DNA of 64,000 nucleotides from Corynebacterium kroppenstedtii (lineage in GTDB: Bacteria > Actinomycetota > Actinomycetes > Mycobacteriales > Mycobacteriaceae), in the NCBI RefSeq assembly GCF_016894245.1, contig NZ_CP069792.1, forward strand, positions 1,798,001 to 1,862,000. Reading direction: 5' to 3'. Shown here in pieces: positions 8,333 to 17,458 of this stretch (the first letter of the stretch is position 1; the number at the start of each line of letters is the position of its first letter). Under the pieces are notes generated by a model. The model ran no database searches, was not told the origin of the DNA, and saw only the letters and a program-made list of their open reading frames with translations. Both the position numbers and the translations under genes were made by a program.

Positions 8333-8359
8333 TGTGGATAACTGGAGGCCTGTGGATAA
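8333..8359 (-). repeat. Tandem pair of perfect DnaA boxes
   Basis: TGTGGATAA (reverse complement TTATCCACA) occurs at 8333-8341 and 8351-8359, again 18 bases apart start to start with a 9-base spacer. Both match the DnaA box consensus exactly. Confidence 0.65.
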
Positions 8360-8440
8360 CCCAGAATCGAGGAGCGACGACTTAACTGTTCCCGTTCGAT
8401 TCTCATTCGAGTCGCGCCAGAGTGCGTCGTTTTTTAGGAC

Positions 8441-8469
8441 TTGGGGAAAAGCGTTCTAAGCAGTACAAT
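8441..8469 (+). promoter_or_regulatory. Candidate sigma-A promoter upstream of rpsB
   Basis: TTGGGG (8441-8446) and TACAAT (8464-8469) are separated by 17 bases, the ideal spacing. This is the best housekeeping-type promoter in the gap. Confidence 0.55.
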
Positions 8470-8621
8470 TAGCCGTTGCAATGTGTCTACGTGGGCCGCG
8501 TAGAGCTAATAACGGACACCGTGGCGGTGAGCTTAGAGTCTCACAGCCGCATGACACCGTTGACGCCTCGACGTGGTTTCGCCGTATGACCATTGACTTC
8601 GCGTGACCATCACGCCCACTT

Positions 8622-8637
8622 CTTTAACGCGTTAAAG
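8622..8637. promoter_or_regulatory. 16-base perfect palindrome in rpsB leader
   Basis: CTTTAACGCGTTAAAG reads the same on both strands. A further half copy (CGTTAAAG) follows at once. It could be an operator for a dimeric regulator or an RNA hairpin. No regulator can be named. Confidence 0.4.
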
Positions 8638-8828
8638 CCGTTAAAGCCTTATTTTTTGTCTACGTGGCAGCAGCTACGTCGGCGAAAGCCAAGGACTTGT
8701 TCTGCGTTAAAAATGAAGGGTAAGGGAGAGAATGTGGTCTCGGGAATCGCAATACCGCCGGTAGGGAAGCAGTTTTCCTGCTTTCTGGCGTTGTTGTGAT
8801 TCGCGAGTATTCGAACCCGATGGCACCA

Positions 8829-8874
8829 GGGTGTGGAGGAAACCCACACAACCACGTCAGCTGGTCAAGCTGAC
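8829..8874 (+). ncRNA. Two adjacent hairpins in rpsB 5' leader
   Basis: GTGTGG (8831-8836) pairs with CCACAC (8844-8849), and GTCAGCT (8856-8862) pairs perfectly with AGCTGAC (8868-8874). They lie 137 bases before the rpsB start, in a region without coding potential, so a structured leader for autogenous control is plausible but unproven. Confidence 0.4.
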
Positions 8875-9010
8875 ATGTAAGAAATAACCACTACGTCCGA
8901 GCAGAAAGCGAGGAGGGAAGCCGGACCGCTGTGTTCCGCGCCGGGAATCGGTACAAACCACCTGGCACAACGAGCACCTAAGCGTCCCCAATGTGCTTCC
9001 CAATAAATAT

Positions 9011-9871
9011 ATGGCTGTTGTAACCATGCGTCAGCTCCTTGACGCCGGTGTCCACTTTGGCCACCAGACCCGTCGTTGGAATCCGAAGATGAAGCGCTAC
9101 ATCATCACGGAACGCAACGGCATCTACATCATTGATCTTCAGCAGACACTGACCTACATCGATTCTGCCTACGAGTTCGTTAAAGAGACTGTTGCTCATG
9201 GCGGCAACATCCTCTTCGTCGGTACCAAGAAGCAGGCCCAGGAAGCAGTTGCAACCGAGGCCGAGCGCGTTGGTATGCCGTACGTCAACCACCGCTGGTT
9301 GGGCGGCATGCTCACCAACTTCCAAACCGTCCACAAGCGCCTGGGTCGTCTGAAGGAACTTCAGGCCATGGACGCAGCGGAAAACGGCTACGAAGGTCGC
9401 ACCAAGAAGGAAGTCTTGATGCTGACCCGCGAGCGTCAGAAGCTCGAGCGCGTTCTTGGCGGTATCTCCGACATGAACAAGGTTCCGTCTGCGATCTGGA
9501 TCGTCGACACCAACAAGGAACACATCGCTGTCTCCGAGGCTCAAAAGCTGAACATCCCTGTCGTGGCCATTCTGGACACGAACTGCGATCCTGACGTCGT
9601 TGACTACCCGATTCCGGGTAACGACGACGCTATCCGTTCGGCTGCGCTGCTGACTGGCGTCATTGCCTCCGCCGTTGAGGACGGCAAGAAGGCTCGCGCC
9701 GAGCGCGCCCAGGCTGAGGCCAAGGCTGCTGCTGGCGACAACGATGCGCCTGTTTCTTCCGAAGGTGAGAGCGCAGAAGCGGCTTCCGATGCTGCGTCTA
9801 CGGCATCTGAGACGACGGCGACCTCCAGTGATGAGTCCGCAGCCGAATCCTCTGAAGCTGAGTCAAAGTAA
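9011..9871 (+). CDS. rpsB: 30S ribosomal protein S2
   Basis: Structural protein of the small ribosomal subunit. The N-terminus [19 protein letters not shown] and blocks such as [20 protein letters not shown] and [11 protein letters not shown] are diagnostic. The last 65 residues are an Ala/Glu/Ser-rich acidic tail, as in other corynebacteria. The ATG at 9011 is chosen from the conserved N-terminus; the frame extends to a GTG at 8993. No Shine-Dalgarno sequence precedes it and no -10 hexamer at leaderless distance, only an A/T-rich stretch, which is odd for such a highly expressed gene. tsf follows after 33 bases, as in nearly all bacteria. Confidence 0.97.
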   Translation: MAVVTMRQLLDAGVHFGHQTRRWNPKMKRYIITERNGIYIIDLQQTLTYIDSAYEFVKETVAHGGNILFVGTKKQAQEAVATEAERVGMPYVNHRWLGGMLTNFQTVHKRLGRLKELQAMDAAENGYEGRTKKEVLMLTRERQKLERVLGGISDMNKVPSAIWIVDTNKEHIAVSEAQKLNIPVVAILDTNCDPDVVDYPIPGNDDAIRSAALLTGVIASAVEDGKKARAERAQAEAKAAAGDNDAPVSSEGESAEAASDAASTASETTATSSDESAAESSEAESK

Positions 9872-9904
9872 GACCCGTTTTCACATACTGAAGGAGAATC
9901 GCTG

Positions 9905-10732
9905 ATGGCGAATTACACTGCAGCTGATGTCAAGAAGCTCCGTGAGATCACCGGTGCAGGCATGATGTCCTGTAAGAAAGCTTTAGAGGAGGCTGACGGC
10001 GACTTCGACAAAGCCGTGGAATTCCTCCGCATCAAGGGCGCGAAAGACGTCGGTAAGCGCGCAGAGCGCACCGCTGCCGAAGGGCTCATCGCCGTGTCCG
10101 GCAACACCATGATCGAGGTCAACTCCGAGACCGACTTCGTTGCTAAGAACGCCGAGTTCAAGGAATTCGCGGACAAGGTTGCTAAGGCCGCTGATGAGGC
10201 CAAGGCTAACTCGCCCGAGGATCTGGCCTCTGTCAACGTCGATGGCACACCGGCAGAGGAAGCCCTGCAGGCTTTCTCGGCCAAGATCGGTGAGAAGCTG
10301 GCTCTCCGTCGTGCTACCACCATCGACGGCGACAACGTTGCTGTTTACCTGCACCACCGTTCCGCAGACCTCCCGCCAGCAGTCGGCGTCCTGGTCGCGT
10401 ATGAAGGTGAAGGCGACGCAGCGAAGGAAGCAGCTCACAACGCTGCCATGCAGGTTGCCGCGTTGAAGGCCAAGTACCTGAAGCGCGAAGACGTTCCGTC
10501 TGACATCGTCGACAAAGAACGCTCTATTGCGGAGGCGACTTCTCGTGAGGAAGGCAAGCCCGAGAAAGCTCTTCCGAAGATCGTCGAAGGCCGTCTCAAC
10601 GGCTTCTTCAAGGACGTTGTGCTGCTGGAGCAGCCTTCCGTCGCTGATCACAAGAAGACCGTTAAGCAGTTAATGGATGAGGCTGGTGTAACCTTGACCG
10701 GCTTCCGTCGCTATGAAGTTGGCCAGCAGTAA
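9905..10732 (+). CDS. tsf: Elongation factor Ts
   Basis: Nucleotide exchange factor for EF-Tu. The N-terminal UBA-like domain ([21 protein letters not shown]) and the [11 protein letters not shown] motif that inserts into EF-Tu are intact; 275 residues is the usual size. A clear AAGGAGA ribosome binding site precedes the ATG. Co-transcribed with rpsB and closed by a strong terminator. Confidence 0.97.
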   Translation: MANYTAADVKKLREITGAGMMSCKKALEEADGDFDKAVEFLRIKGAKDVGKRAERTAAEGLIAVSGNTMIEVNSETDFVAKNAEFKEFADKVAKAADEAKANSPEDLASVNVDGTPAEEALQAFSAKIGEKLALRRATTIDGDNVAVYLHHRSADLPPAVGVLVAYEGEGDAAKEAAHNAAMQVAALKAKYLKREDVPSDIVDKERSIAEATSREEGKPEKALPKIVEGRLNGFFKDVVLLEQPSVADHKKTVKQLMDEAGVTLTGFRRYEVGQQ

Positions 10733-11036
10733 TCTAGTTAGCTTCATCTGGTGAGCGACACTACCTCGGTTTCTTTTCCACCTATGAGGAAACGAGACCG
10801 AGGTTTTTTGCTTCCTGCCGGCAGAAACGGTGTTCGAATAGTGGGCGAGTGGTGGGATATTTACCTCCTCCCACTCCCTCCAACTGTTAAGTTGTGTTCT
10901 TGTCCAGAGAGCCAGGTAGGATGTCACGAGGAAAACCGAACGGGTTACCCACTGGCCCCTTCGCTGTTTGCGGCAGCGTCCACGTTGGTCGGTTCAGGTA
11001 GGGTCGCACACTCAACTTCATGAGGAGACATCCAGA
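10733..11036 (+). other. Gap between tsf and pyrH
   Basis: Holds the tsf terminator and a weak promoter candidate for pyrH: TTGTGT (10892-10897) and TAGGAT (10917-10922), 19 bases apart. Nothing else is recognisable. Confidence 0.4.
10763..10809 (+). terminator. Terminator after tsf
   Basis: ACCTCGGT (10763-10770) pairs with ACCGAGGT (10797-10804), extended inward by further partial pairing, and is followed by TTTTTT (10804-10809). Confidence 0.85.
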
Positions 11037-11801
11037 ATGGCGCAGAATGACGCCCCCATTTCACCTGCACACGGTCCTCATCGATCACCATATAAGAGGG
11101 TCATGTTGAAGCTGGGCGGTGAAATGTTCGGCGGCGGCAAAGTCGGAGTTGACCCCGACGTCGTCGACAATGTTGCTCGTCAGATCGCCGAAGTTGCTCG
11201 CAACGGAGTTGAAATTTGTGTGGTCATTGGGGGTGGCAACTTCTTCCGCGGAGCGCAGTTGTCCCAGCGGGGAATGGATAGATCGCGTTCCGACTATATG
11301 GGCATGCTCGGCACTGTGATGAATTGCCTGGCTCTCCAGGACTTCTTGGAAAAGCAGGGAATTGAGACCCGCGTTCAGACAGCGATCAACATGGCACAAA
11401 TCGCAGAACCCTATCTTCCTCTTCGCGCGACCCGCCACCTTGAGAAAGGTCGTGTCGTCATTTTCGGTGCGGGCATGGGAATGCCTTACTTCTCGACGGA
11501 TACCACAGCGGCCCAGAGGGCGCTGGAAATAGGCTGTGAGGTCCTATTGATGGCGAAAGCCGTCGATGGAGTCTATGACGACGATCCCCGTAAAAACCCG
11601 GACGCCACCATGTATGCGGAAGTCACTCCGCGCGAATGCCTTGACAAGAAACTGAAGGTGGCTGACGCTACAGCCTTCAGCCTATGTATGGACAACAATA
11701 TGCCGATCCTCGTCTTCAATTTGCTCGTTGAAGGAAATATTGCGAGGGCTGTCAATGGCGAAAATATCGGCACGCTGGTCCGTTCGTCTGATAATGATTA
11801 A
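11037..11801 (+). CDS. pyrH: UMP kinase
   Basis: Phosphorylates UMP to UDP in pyrimidine nucleotide synthesis; bacterial UMP kinases belong to the amino acid kinase fold. Seen here: [13 protein letters not shown] near the N-terminus (phosphate binding), [10 protein letters not shown], the [17 protein letters not shown] block and the [15 protein letters not shown] segment. 254 residues from the ATG at 11037, which has a GAGGAG ribosome binding site; the frame extends upstream to 10968 but without family similarity. The order tsf, pyrH, frr, cdsA is the conserved bacterial order. Confidence 0.96.
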   Translation: MAQNDAPISPAHGPHRSPYKRVMLKLGGEMFGGGKVGVDPDVVDNVARQIAEVARNGVEICVVIGGGNFFRGAQLSQRGMDRSRSDYMGMLGTVMNCLALQDFLEKQGIETRVQTAINMAQIAEPYLPLRATRHLEKGRVVIFGAGMGMPYFSTDTTAAQRALEIGCEVLLMAKAVDGVYDDDPRKNPDATMYAEVTPRECLDKKLKVADATAFSLCMDNNMPILVFNLLVEGNIARAVNGENIGTLVRSSDND

Positions 11802-11903
11802 TACAGCCATAGTTTGTTAGACGCCATAGCCAATGAAGCGAAGGCATGAAGCCCTTGCGCCCATGCCACCGCGTTTATTACGACACACTGCGAGGTACAC
11901 ATC

Positions 11904-12461
11904 ATGATCGATGACACACTGCTAGAGAGCGAAGAGCGTATGACCCAGTCGGTGGAATACGCTCGTGAGGATCTCACGACGATTCGTACCGGTCGCGCGA
12001 ATCCGTCGATGTTTAATGGAGTTCAAGCCGAGTATTACGGAGTTATGACGCCGATTACGCAGATGGCAACGATCAGCGTCCCTGAACCACGAATGCTGCT
12101 GATCAAGCCATATGAGCCCAGCATTATGAACGCCATTGAAAATGCTATTCGCAATTCGGATTTAGGCGTCAATCCGACCAACGACGGTCAAGTTTTGCGT
12201 GTCACCGTACCGCAGCTAACTGAGGAACGTCGTAAAGAGATGGTTCGGCTCGCTAAGAGTAAAGGGGAGGACGCGCGTATCGCTATCCGTAACATTCGCC
12301 GGAAGGGAATGGACGAGCTCAAGCGAATCCAGAAAGACGGCGAAGCGGGAGAAGATGAGGTCCAGGCCGCCGAGAAGGAATTGGACAAGACGACCCACGA
12401 GTATGTGTCCCAGGTGGACAAGCTCATTGAGGCTAAAGAAAAAGAATTAATGGAAGTCTAG
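11904..12461 (+). CDS. frr: Ribosome recycling factor
   Basis: Splits post-termination ribosomes together with EF-G. 185 residues, the normal length, with the signature [19 protein letters not shown] near the N-terminus, [14 protein letters not shown] in the middle and the [17 protein letters not shown] helix at the end. A GAGG ribosome binding site lies upstream. It follows pyrH by about 100 bases. Confidence 0.97.
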   Translation: MIDDTLLESEERMTQSVEYAREDLTTIRTGRANPSMFNGVQAEYYGVMTPITQMATISVPEPRMLLIKPYEPSIMNAIENAIRNSDLGVNPTNDGQVLRVTVPQLTEERRKEMVRLAKSKGEDARIAIRNIRRKGMDELKRIQKDGEAGEDEVQAAEKELDKTTHEYVSQVDKLIEAKEKELMEV

Positions 12462-12494
12462 CGTAACTTGCAATAGAAAGCTCGGGGATAGCCG

Positions 12495-13373
12495 ATGAAG
12501 GTAAGCGAGCGGGGTTCCGACGGCAGTTCTCTGCCGCACCCACGCAACAGCGCGGGGCGTAACGTCCCTGTAGCCATCATTGTGGGCGTCGTACTCGGGG
12601 CCTTAATCATCGGATGCCTCATCATCCCGCACGCGTGGTACCCGCTTTTAGCTGTCATCATCCCACTAGCAACCCTTGAGGTGTCTCGCCGCCTCGAGGA
12701 GCATGACTACGATGTCCCAGTTCTGTCCATGCTGGCTGGTGGGCAGCTGATACTGTGGTTGTCGTTGCCGTGGGGGGCGAAGGGCATGCTGATGGGCTAC
12801 ATTGTGTCCGTCGGCGCGATTATGATCACCCGATTATTCCACCGTGGAACCAACCGACCACCGACGAATTACCTTCGCGATATGTCAGTGGCCGTCTTTG
12901 TTTTGACGTGGATTTCAGTATGTGGGACGGCCGCTGCACATCTCACCCTGTTTAACGAGGGAAGTCTTCGTGGCTGGGCCCTCATTGCGACATTCATCTT
13001 GTGCGTTGTTGCCAATGATGTAGGTGGGTTTACAGCTGGGGTATTTTTCGGAAAACATCCTCTTGCACCGGCCGTCAGCCCCAAGAAATCGTGGGAAGGA
13101 TTCGCAGGCTCCCTCGTCTTTGCGGCCATTGTTGGGGTAATAACCACCTGGCTCTTGCTTCACCGACCCCCGTGGGAGGGCATCGTGGTCGGCCTGTTTC
13201 TTGCTTGTGCCGCCACGCTCGGTGATCTCGTTGAGTCCCAATTCAAACGAGATCTGGGAATTAAAGATATGGGGAGGCTTCTCCCTGAACATGGCGGGCT
13301 CATGGACCGGTTGGATAGCCTGCTTCCTGCAGCGGCGATGACCTGGATTATCGCTACTGTTCTCCAAATGTGA
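12495..13373 (+). CDS. cdsA: Phosphatidate cytidylyltransferase
   Basis: Makes CDP-diacylglycerol from phosphatidic acid and CTP, the precursor of phosphatidylinositol, phosphatidylglycerol and cardiolipin. Multi-pass membrane protein of 292 residues with about eight hydrophobic segments. The family signature is complete: SPKKSWEGFAGS, GDLVESQFKRD, and the terminal GGLMDRLDSLL block. It starts 33 bases after frr and is probably in the same transcript. The ino1 product made elsewhere in this window feeds the same phosphatidylinositol route. Confidence 0.95.
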   Translation: MKVSERGSDGSSLPHPRNSAGRNVPVAIIVGVVLGALIIGCLIIPHAWYPLLAVIIPLATLEVSRRLEEHDYDVPVLSMLAGGQLILWLSLPWGAKGMLMGYIVSVGAIMITRLFHRGTNRPPTNYLRDMSVAVFVLTWISVCGTAAAHLTLFNEGSLRGWALIATFILCVVANDVGGFTAGVFFGKHPLAPAVSPKKSWEGFAGSLVFAAIVGVITTWLLLHRPPWEGIVVGLFLACAATLGDLVESQFKRDLGIKDMGRLLPEHGGLMDRLDSLLPAAAMTWIIATVLQM

Positions 13374-13393
13374 TTGATCCGCGTCGTGCTTCC

Positions 13394-13963
13394 TTATTTC
13401 CGTAGTTGGTGGATTTGTCGTCGCAACTGAATCATCCGAACGGAACCAACAGAGAGCATAATGACAGCTCCAATAATGGCAGCGAGGAGGAAACCCACAC
13501 CTGCCGGGAACGAGACCGTCCAGAAAAAGACTGTTAGCGTAACAGACTCCATGTTCTGAATAATGAAAATTAGGAGAAGCACTAGGAGAGCAATTCCGAT
13601 ACTCAATGCTACCCATGTGCTTCCCGCAACGGAGCCCTGGACATCGGTCTTATTCTTCATTGGGCCAGCATTGGTGTCAGTTCCCTCTCTGTTCACACGA
13701 CGACGCTCGGTACGTGGCTCATCATCGGAGGAACTAACAGGGGTGGAGCTACCCTGAGCTCGCTCAGCTTGCTGCGCATCCTGGTTGCGTGCAGCTTCGC
13801 CATGCTGTTGGCGCTCGGCCTTTTTCCGCTCGCCCTCAGGTGTTGGTCTAACGACGCTCGGTGTGCGTGCCTCTGTGTCACTTTTTCCGTCCATACGTGG
13901 GCGACCCACCGCATTATCGGCCCGAGTCGATTTGTTGTCCTTAGGTTTTGGTGATGTACTCAT
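13394..13963 (-). CDS. LapA-domain (DUF1049) membrane protein
   Basis: A 189-residue protein with a hydrophilic, charged, Ser/Arg/Glu-rich N-terminal region of about 110 residues and two transmembrane segments at the C-terminus. The block FIIQNMESVTLTVFFWTV followed by a second hydrophobic helix and a basic RMIQLRRQIHQLR tail is typical of the LapA domain. In Gram-negative bacteria LapA helps lipopolysaccharide assembly; here that role does not apply and function is unknown. The ATG at 13963 has a CGGAG ribosome binding site; the frame extends to 13987. Convergent with cdsA, only 20 bases apart. Confidence 0.8.
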   Translation of the reverse strand: MSTSPKPKDNKSTRADNAVGRPRMDGKSDTEARTPSVVRPTPEGERKKAERQQHGEAARNQDAQQAERAQGSSTPVSSSDDEPRTERRRVNREGTDTNAGPMKNKTDVQGSVAGSTWVALSIGIALLVLLLIFIIQNMESVTLTVFFWTVSFPAGVGFLLAAIIGAVIMLSVGSVRMIQLRRQIHQLRK

Positions 13964-14078
13964 TGCTCCGTAACAATACCTCAACATCCATAGGCACGTC
14001 GGTTCCCTGACATACCGTTGTGGTCACCGATGGGCTGTGATTGGATTATCCTCTCGTATCGTAGGCAGAATATAAGTA

Positions 14079-15263
14079 ATGACGGAAACACATTCAGAAA
14101 CACACAACGATTTGGGTCTCAAACCCGTCGAATCTCTCAATAGAGCCGATAACAAAGCTCAGCTGAAATTTGCCGCTCCGCGCCGTGGAAAACCGCCAAC
14201 GCATTTCGCGGATCTGACCGTGGATCAGCAGAAACAGGCCGTGAAGGACTTGGGGCTGCCGGCTTTCCGGGCGAACCAACTGGCCCGGCATTATTATGGC
14301 CGATTTGAGGCATCTCCTGAGACAATGACGGACTTGCCGGCTGCGTCGCGTGAGCCGGTTCAGAAAGCTCTTTTTCCCGAACTTATGACTGAGGTCCGCA
14401 ATATTTCGTGTGACCAGGGTATGACGCGAAAGACATTGTGGAAGTTGCATGATGGCACCTTGCTCGAGTCGGTCCTGATGCGATACCCGGGCCGAGCCAC
14501 CTTATGTATTTCTTCCCAAGCAGGGTGCGGCATGGCCTGCCCGTTTTGTGCAACCGGCCAAGGCGGTTTGCATCGTAACCTGTCGACGGGGGAGATAGTA
14601 GACCAAGTTCGTGCCGCCGCGGCCGCGATGAGCAGAGGCGACGTTGCTGGTGGCAAAGGGCGCCTGTCTAACGTGGTTTTCATGGGAATGGGCGAGCCGC
14701 TGGCGAACTATAAACGCGTCGTCAGTGCTGTTCGACAGATTACCGACCCCTCGCCACGGGGATTTGGTTTGTCTCAGCGAAACGTGACGGTGTCGTCGGT
14801 AGGGCTTGCACCAGCAATACGCCGATTCGCCGATGAAGGCCTCTCTGTTACGCTGGCGGTGTCGCTACACACGCCTGATGATGAGCTCCGCGATAGCCTT
14901 GTCCCCGTCAACAATAGGTGGTCAGTGGAGGAGGTCTTGGATGCTGCTGCGTATTATGCGGATCGGTCTGGGCGCCGAGTCTCTATCGAGTACGCGCTCA
15001 TCCGTGACGTTAATGACCAGGGGTGGCGTGCGGACCTCTTAGGTAGGAAGTTGAGGAAAGCGCTCCATTCCAAGGTCCATGTGAATGTGATTCCGCTGAA
15101 CCCGACGCCTGGGTCTATTTGGGATGCGTCAACAAAGCAGCAACAACATGAATTTGTCCGACGAGTGAAAGCACAAGGTGTCGAGTGCACCGTACGTGAT
15201 ACCCGCGGACAAGAAATTGCCGCAGCCTGCGGACAGCTAGCTGCGGAAGAAAAGACTGCGTAA
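14079..15263 (+). CDS. rlmN: Dual-specificity 23S rRNA / tRNA (adenine-C2)-methyltransferase
   Basis: Radical SAM enzyme that methylates A2503 of 23S rRNA and A37 of some tRNAs. The iron-sulfur cluster motif CGMACPFC is at 150-157 (Cys150, Cys154, Cys157), the SAM-binding GMGEPLANY follows, and the C-terminal Cys near residue 385 (AAACGQLA) is the expected catalytic residue. 394 residues, normal for actinobacteria. The short interval to the convergent DUF2631 gene holds a GC-rich hairpin. The neighbourhood rlmN, DUF2631, rip1 follows that of mycobacteria. Confidence 0.95.
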   Translation: MTETHSETHNDLGLKPVESLNRADNKAQLKFAAPRRGKPPTHFADLTVDQQKQAVKDLGLPAFRANQLARHYYGRFEASPETMTDLPAASREPVQKALFPELMTEVRNISCDQGMTRKTLWKLHDGTLLESVLMRYPGRATLCISSQAGCGMACPFCATGQGGLHRNLSTGEIVDQVRAAAAAMSRGDVAGGKGRLSNVVFMGMGEPLANYKRVVSAVRQITDPSPRGFGLSQRNVTVSSVGLAPAIRRFADEGLSVTLAVSLHTPDDELRDSLVPVNNRWSVEEVLDAAAYYADRSGRRVSIEYALIRDVNDQGWRADLLGRKLRKALHSKVHVNVIPLNPTPGSIWDASTKQQQHEFVRRVKAQGVECTVRDTRGQEIAAACGQLAAEEKTA

Positions 15264-15276
15264 AACTGGGCCAGAG

Positions 15277-15296
15277 GCCGGGGGATGCGACCCGGC
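15277..15296. terminator. Hairpin between convergent rlmN and DUF2631 genes
   Basis: GCCGGG (15277-15282) pairs with CCCGGC (15291-15296), followed by a short T-rich stretch on the plus strand. It may serve both genes as a bidirectional terminator. Confidence 0.45.
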
Positions 15297-15313
15297 AACT
15301 GATTTTGTATTAG

Positions 15314-15730
15314 TTAGTTCCCCTGGACGGCGCGCTGCCCCTTCAACGTCGCCGGGTCAATGTTGAGTGAACGCAACTGAGAGTCGGAAAGGTCAGAATA
15401 TGCTCCATGGAGGTTGAGCTGATCAGCAGCCCAGTCGCGCTCAACGTAGTCCGCTGCCTTATTGTGGGCGGTTACGGTCCGAACTTGATTGAGCTTGGGA
15501 CGCAGAGCGATCAGCAATGCTCCGACGAAGCACAGGGCAGCGGTTGCGATGAGGAAAATATCTTCGACATGGCCCTTGTGATTACCGACAAGCATGAACA
15601 AGAGGAAAAGGCCGCCAACTATGCCGGCGATAATGACCGGGCGCCGGCCTAGATCATGCCAACCCCAGAATGCGGATGGCTCGTCCTTTGTCGATACGCC
15701 GTCGTATACTTTGTCTTTCGTCTCAGACAC
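15314..15730 (-). CDS. DUF2631 membrane protein
   Basis: A 138-residue protein with two transmembrane helices (about 35-55 and 63-82) between a short charged N-terminus (SETKDKVYDGVSTKDEPSAF) and a soluble C-terminal region of about 55 residues. It matches the actinobacterial DUF2631 family (Rv2876 type). Function unknown. The start is GTG at 15730, chosen because GAGGAGAGG precedes it; the open frame continues to 15772 without a ribosome binding site. In mycobacteria this family lies in the dxr-rip1-ispG neighbourhood, as here, except that dxr is not present. Confidence 0.85.
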   Translation of the reverse strand: MSETKDKVYDGVSTKDEPSAFWGWHDLGRRPVIIAGIVGGLFLLFMLVGNHKGHVEDIFLIATAALCFVGALLIALRPKLNQVRTVTAHNKAADYVERDWAADQLNLHGAYSDLSDSQLRSLNIDPATLKGQRAVQGN

Positions 15731-15961
15731 GAGAACCTCTCCTCTAGCTCTGCCGGAACAGTGACGATCCACGTCTGATGCATGTGTCCGGTGCGATTCC
15801 GCGGGACCAGTGGGGTATTTTTGTCGACGTTTCAGTCACACTGCTGTCGTTTACATTACCTCAAATTAATTCTCAGCCATAGTGGGGTAGTGCCTCGACC
15901 AAGACTAATACACCCTGTTGGTGGTAATTCTGTGAAAAGCCGGTGTGGTCTGCACATAGCA

Positions 15962-15988
15962 GCGTTCTTTCGTGGAACGCGGTAGGGT
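15962..15988 (+). promoter_or_regulatory. rip1 promoter region with inverted repeat
   Basis: TAGGGT (15983-15988) lies 8 bases before the ATG at 15997, consistent with a leaderless transcript. Directly upstream GCGTTC (15962-15967) and GAACGC (15975-15980) form a perfect inverted repeat that would lie between the -35 and -10 positions. Confidence 0.45.
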
Positions 15989-15996
15989 TGGCCCTC

Positions 15997-17283
15997 ATGA
16001 GTTTCATCGTGGGGCTTGTTCTATTCGCCTTGGGGATCGTTCTGACCATCGCGCTGCATGAATGTGGCCACATGGTTTCCGCACGCGCTTGCGGGATGCG
16101 CGTGCGTCGATACTTTATCGGTTTTGGCCCAACGCTCTTTTCCTTCCGTCGGAAGGAGAAGAAGACGTCGGCAGCAGCTGGGCATCCCCTCATGACGGAA
16201 TATGGCCTTAAAGCTGTTCCCTTCGGTGGTTTTTGCGATGTCGCCGGGATGACAGCGATCGATGAAGTCGCCCCAGAAGACGAGCCATTTTCCATGGTCA
16301 AACGGCCGGTGTGGCAGCGCCTCATCGTGCTGCTGGGGGGTATCATGATGAACCTGCTGATCGGTGTCGTTGTGATGTACTTCGTGGCCGTCGCGTGGGG
16401 GCTTCCCAATCCGAACGTCGATTTGTCAGCCAAAGTCGGCTCTACACAGTGTGTTCCGCAATCAGCGTCTACGAATAGTTCGTCCTCCGATTCTTCGGCG
16501 ACTGACTGTAGCGGTCCCGGCCCTGCGGGGAAGGCCGGAATCCGTCAGGGAGATACGATCACCAAGGTTGACGGTCACGACACTCCAGACTTCACGACGA
16601 TGGGCGATGTCGTTCAAAAGATCGGACATGACCATGCAAGTGATGACCATGACCCCACCGTTCCCGTTGTTGTGGAGCGCAACGGGGAAACACGAACGGT
16701 TGATGTCATTATCCAGCGTGTTCAGCGGGAGACCACGCAGGGCAAGACGGTGACTGTTGGCGCTATCGGGATGACCTGGCAGCGTCCCAACAATATGTAT
16801 TCGCAGTACAACGCACTCTCCGCTATCCCGGGCTCCTTGCATTATTCCGGTTACATGATCGGGCAATCGGTTGTCGGCCTGGCGAAATTGCCGGCATCAG
16901 TTCCGGGAGTGGTCAGATCGATAGGCGGTGGTGAGCGCAGCGAAAGCTCGCCGATGAGCGTCGTTGGGGCCTCTGTGGCAGGTGGCGACTTGGTCAAACA
17001 CGATCAGTGGTCGTCATTCTTCCTTCTCCTGGCTAGCCTGAACTTTTTCCTCGCATTGTTTAACCTCGTCCCCTTGCCTCCTTTAGATGGTGGTCATGTA
17101 GCCGTCACGATCTGGGAGAAACTCCGCGACATGGTGCGACGGCTTCGCGGTGTAGCGCCATTAGGGCCCGCCGATTACACGAAATTGATGCCGCTGACCG
17201 TTGCCGTCTTCGTCCTCTTATTCGGTTTTGGTGCACTGGTTATTGTGGCGGATGTTGTTAACCCCATCAGACTTTTCGGCTAA
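15997..17283 (+). CDS. Site-2 intramembrane metalloprotease (Rip1/RseP type)
   Basis: Cuts transmembrane segments of anti-sigma factors and other membrane proteins, and so controls envelope stress responses. The zinc motif HECGH is at residues 21-25 inside the first membrane helix, a PDZ domain occupies about 150-290 (GKAGIRQGDTITKVDG is its ligand-binding loop), and the second active-site motif NLVPLPPLDGGH is near the C-terminus. 428 residues with about four membrane segments. The ATG at 15997 is preferred over upstream starts because of the hydrophobic N-terminus and the -10 hexamer 8 bases before it. In relatives it lies between dxr and ispG; neither neighbour is present here. Confidence 0.92.
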   Translation: MSFIVGLVLFALGIVLTIALHECGHMVSARACGMRVRRYFIGFGPTLFSFRRKEKKTSAAAGHPLMTEYGLKAVPFGGFCDVAGMTAIDEVAPEDEPFSMVKRPVWQRLIVLLGGIMMNLLIGVVVMYFVAVAWGLPNPNVDLSAKVGSTQCVPQSASTNSSSSDSSATDCSGPGPAGKAGIRQGDTITKVDGHDTPDFTTMGDVVQKIGHDHASDDHDPTVPVVVERNGETRTVDVIIQRVQRETTQGKTVTVGAIGMTWQRPNNMYSQYNALSAIPGSLHYSGYMIGQSVVGLAKLPASVPGVVRSIGGGERSESSPMSVVGASVAGGDLVKHDQWSSFFLLLASLNFFLALFNLVPLPPLDGGHVAVTIWEKLRDMVRRLRGVAPLGPADYTKLMPLTVAVFVLLFGFGALVIVADVVNPIRLFG

Positions 17284-17458
17284 GAGCCGGTGGTATGGCC
17301 CGATTCCGATAGCGCTCGTTTGTAATATCACTTATTTTCGACGTTTCCTGCGCCTCGAGGACCACACGGCTCCCGATGCACACCCACTCTGTAACCCGGC
17401 GTAAAAATGTCGGCGGGTCGTAGCCGAGAGGCCGCTGAACGCTGCTAGGTTTCGTACC

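Larger units (their letters stand above)
8270..9010 (+). other. 741-base intergenic region between M23 gene and rpsB
   Basis: No credible gene: a 68-codon frame at 8593-8799 lacks family features and a ribosome binding site. The region holds two perfect DnaA boxes (8333-8359), a sigma-A-type promoter (8441-8469), a 16-base palindrome (8622-8637) and several hairpins. It would give rpsB a leader of more than 500 bases if transcription starts at that promoter. Confidence 0.6.

Noticed and set aside
8593..8799. 68-codon open frame in the rpsB leader
   Set aside because: No ribosome binding site, no recognisable motif, poor codon pattern, and it overlaps palindromic and hairpin elements.
8790..8830. 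TTCGAAT-type T-loop sequence on the minus strand, possible tRNA
   Set aside because: The flanking five-base arms do not pair, and no anticodon arm or acceptor stem can be built around it.
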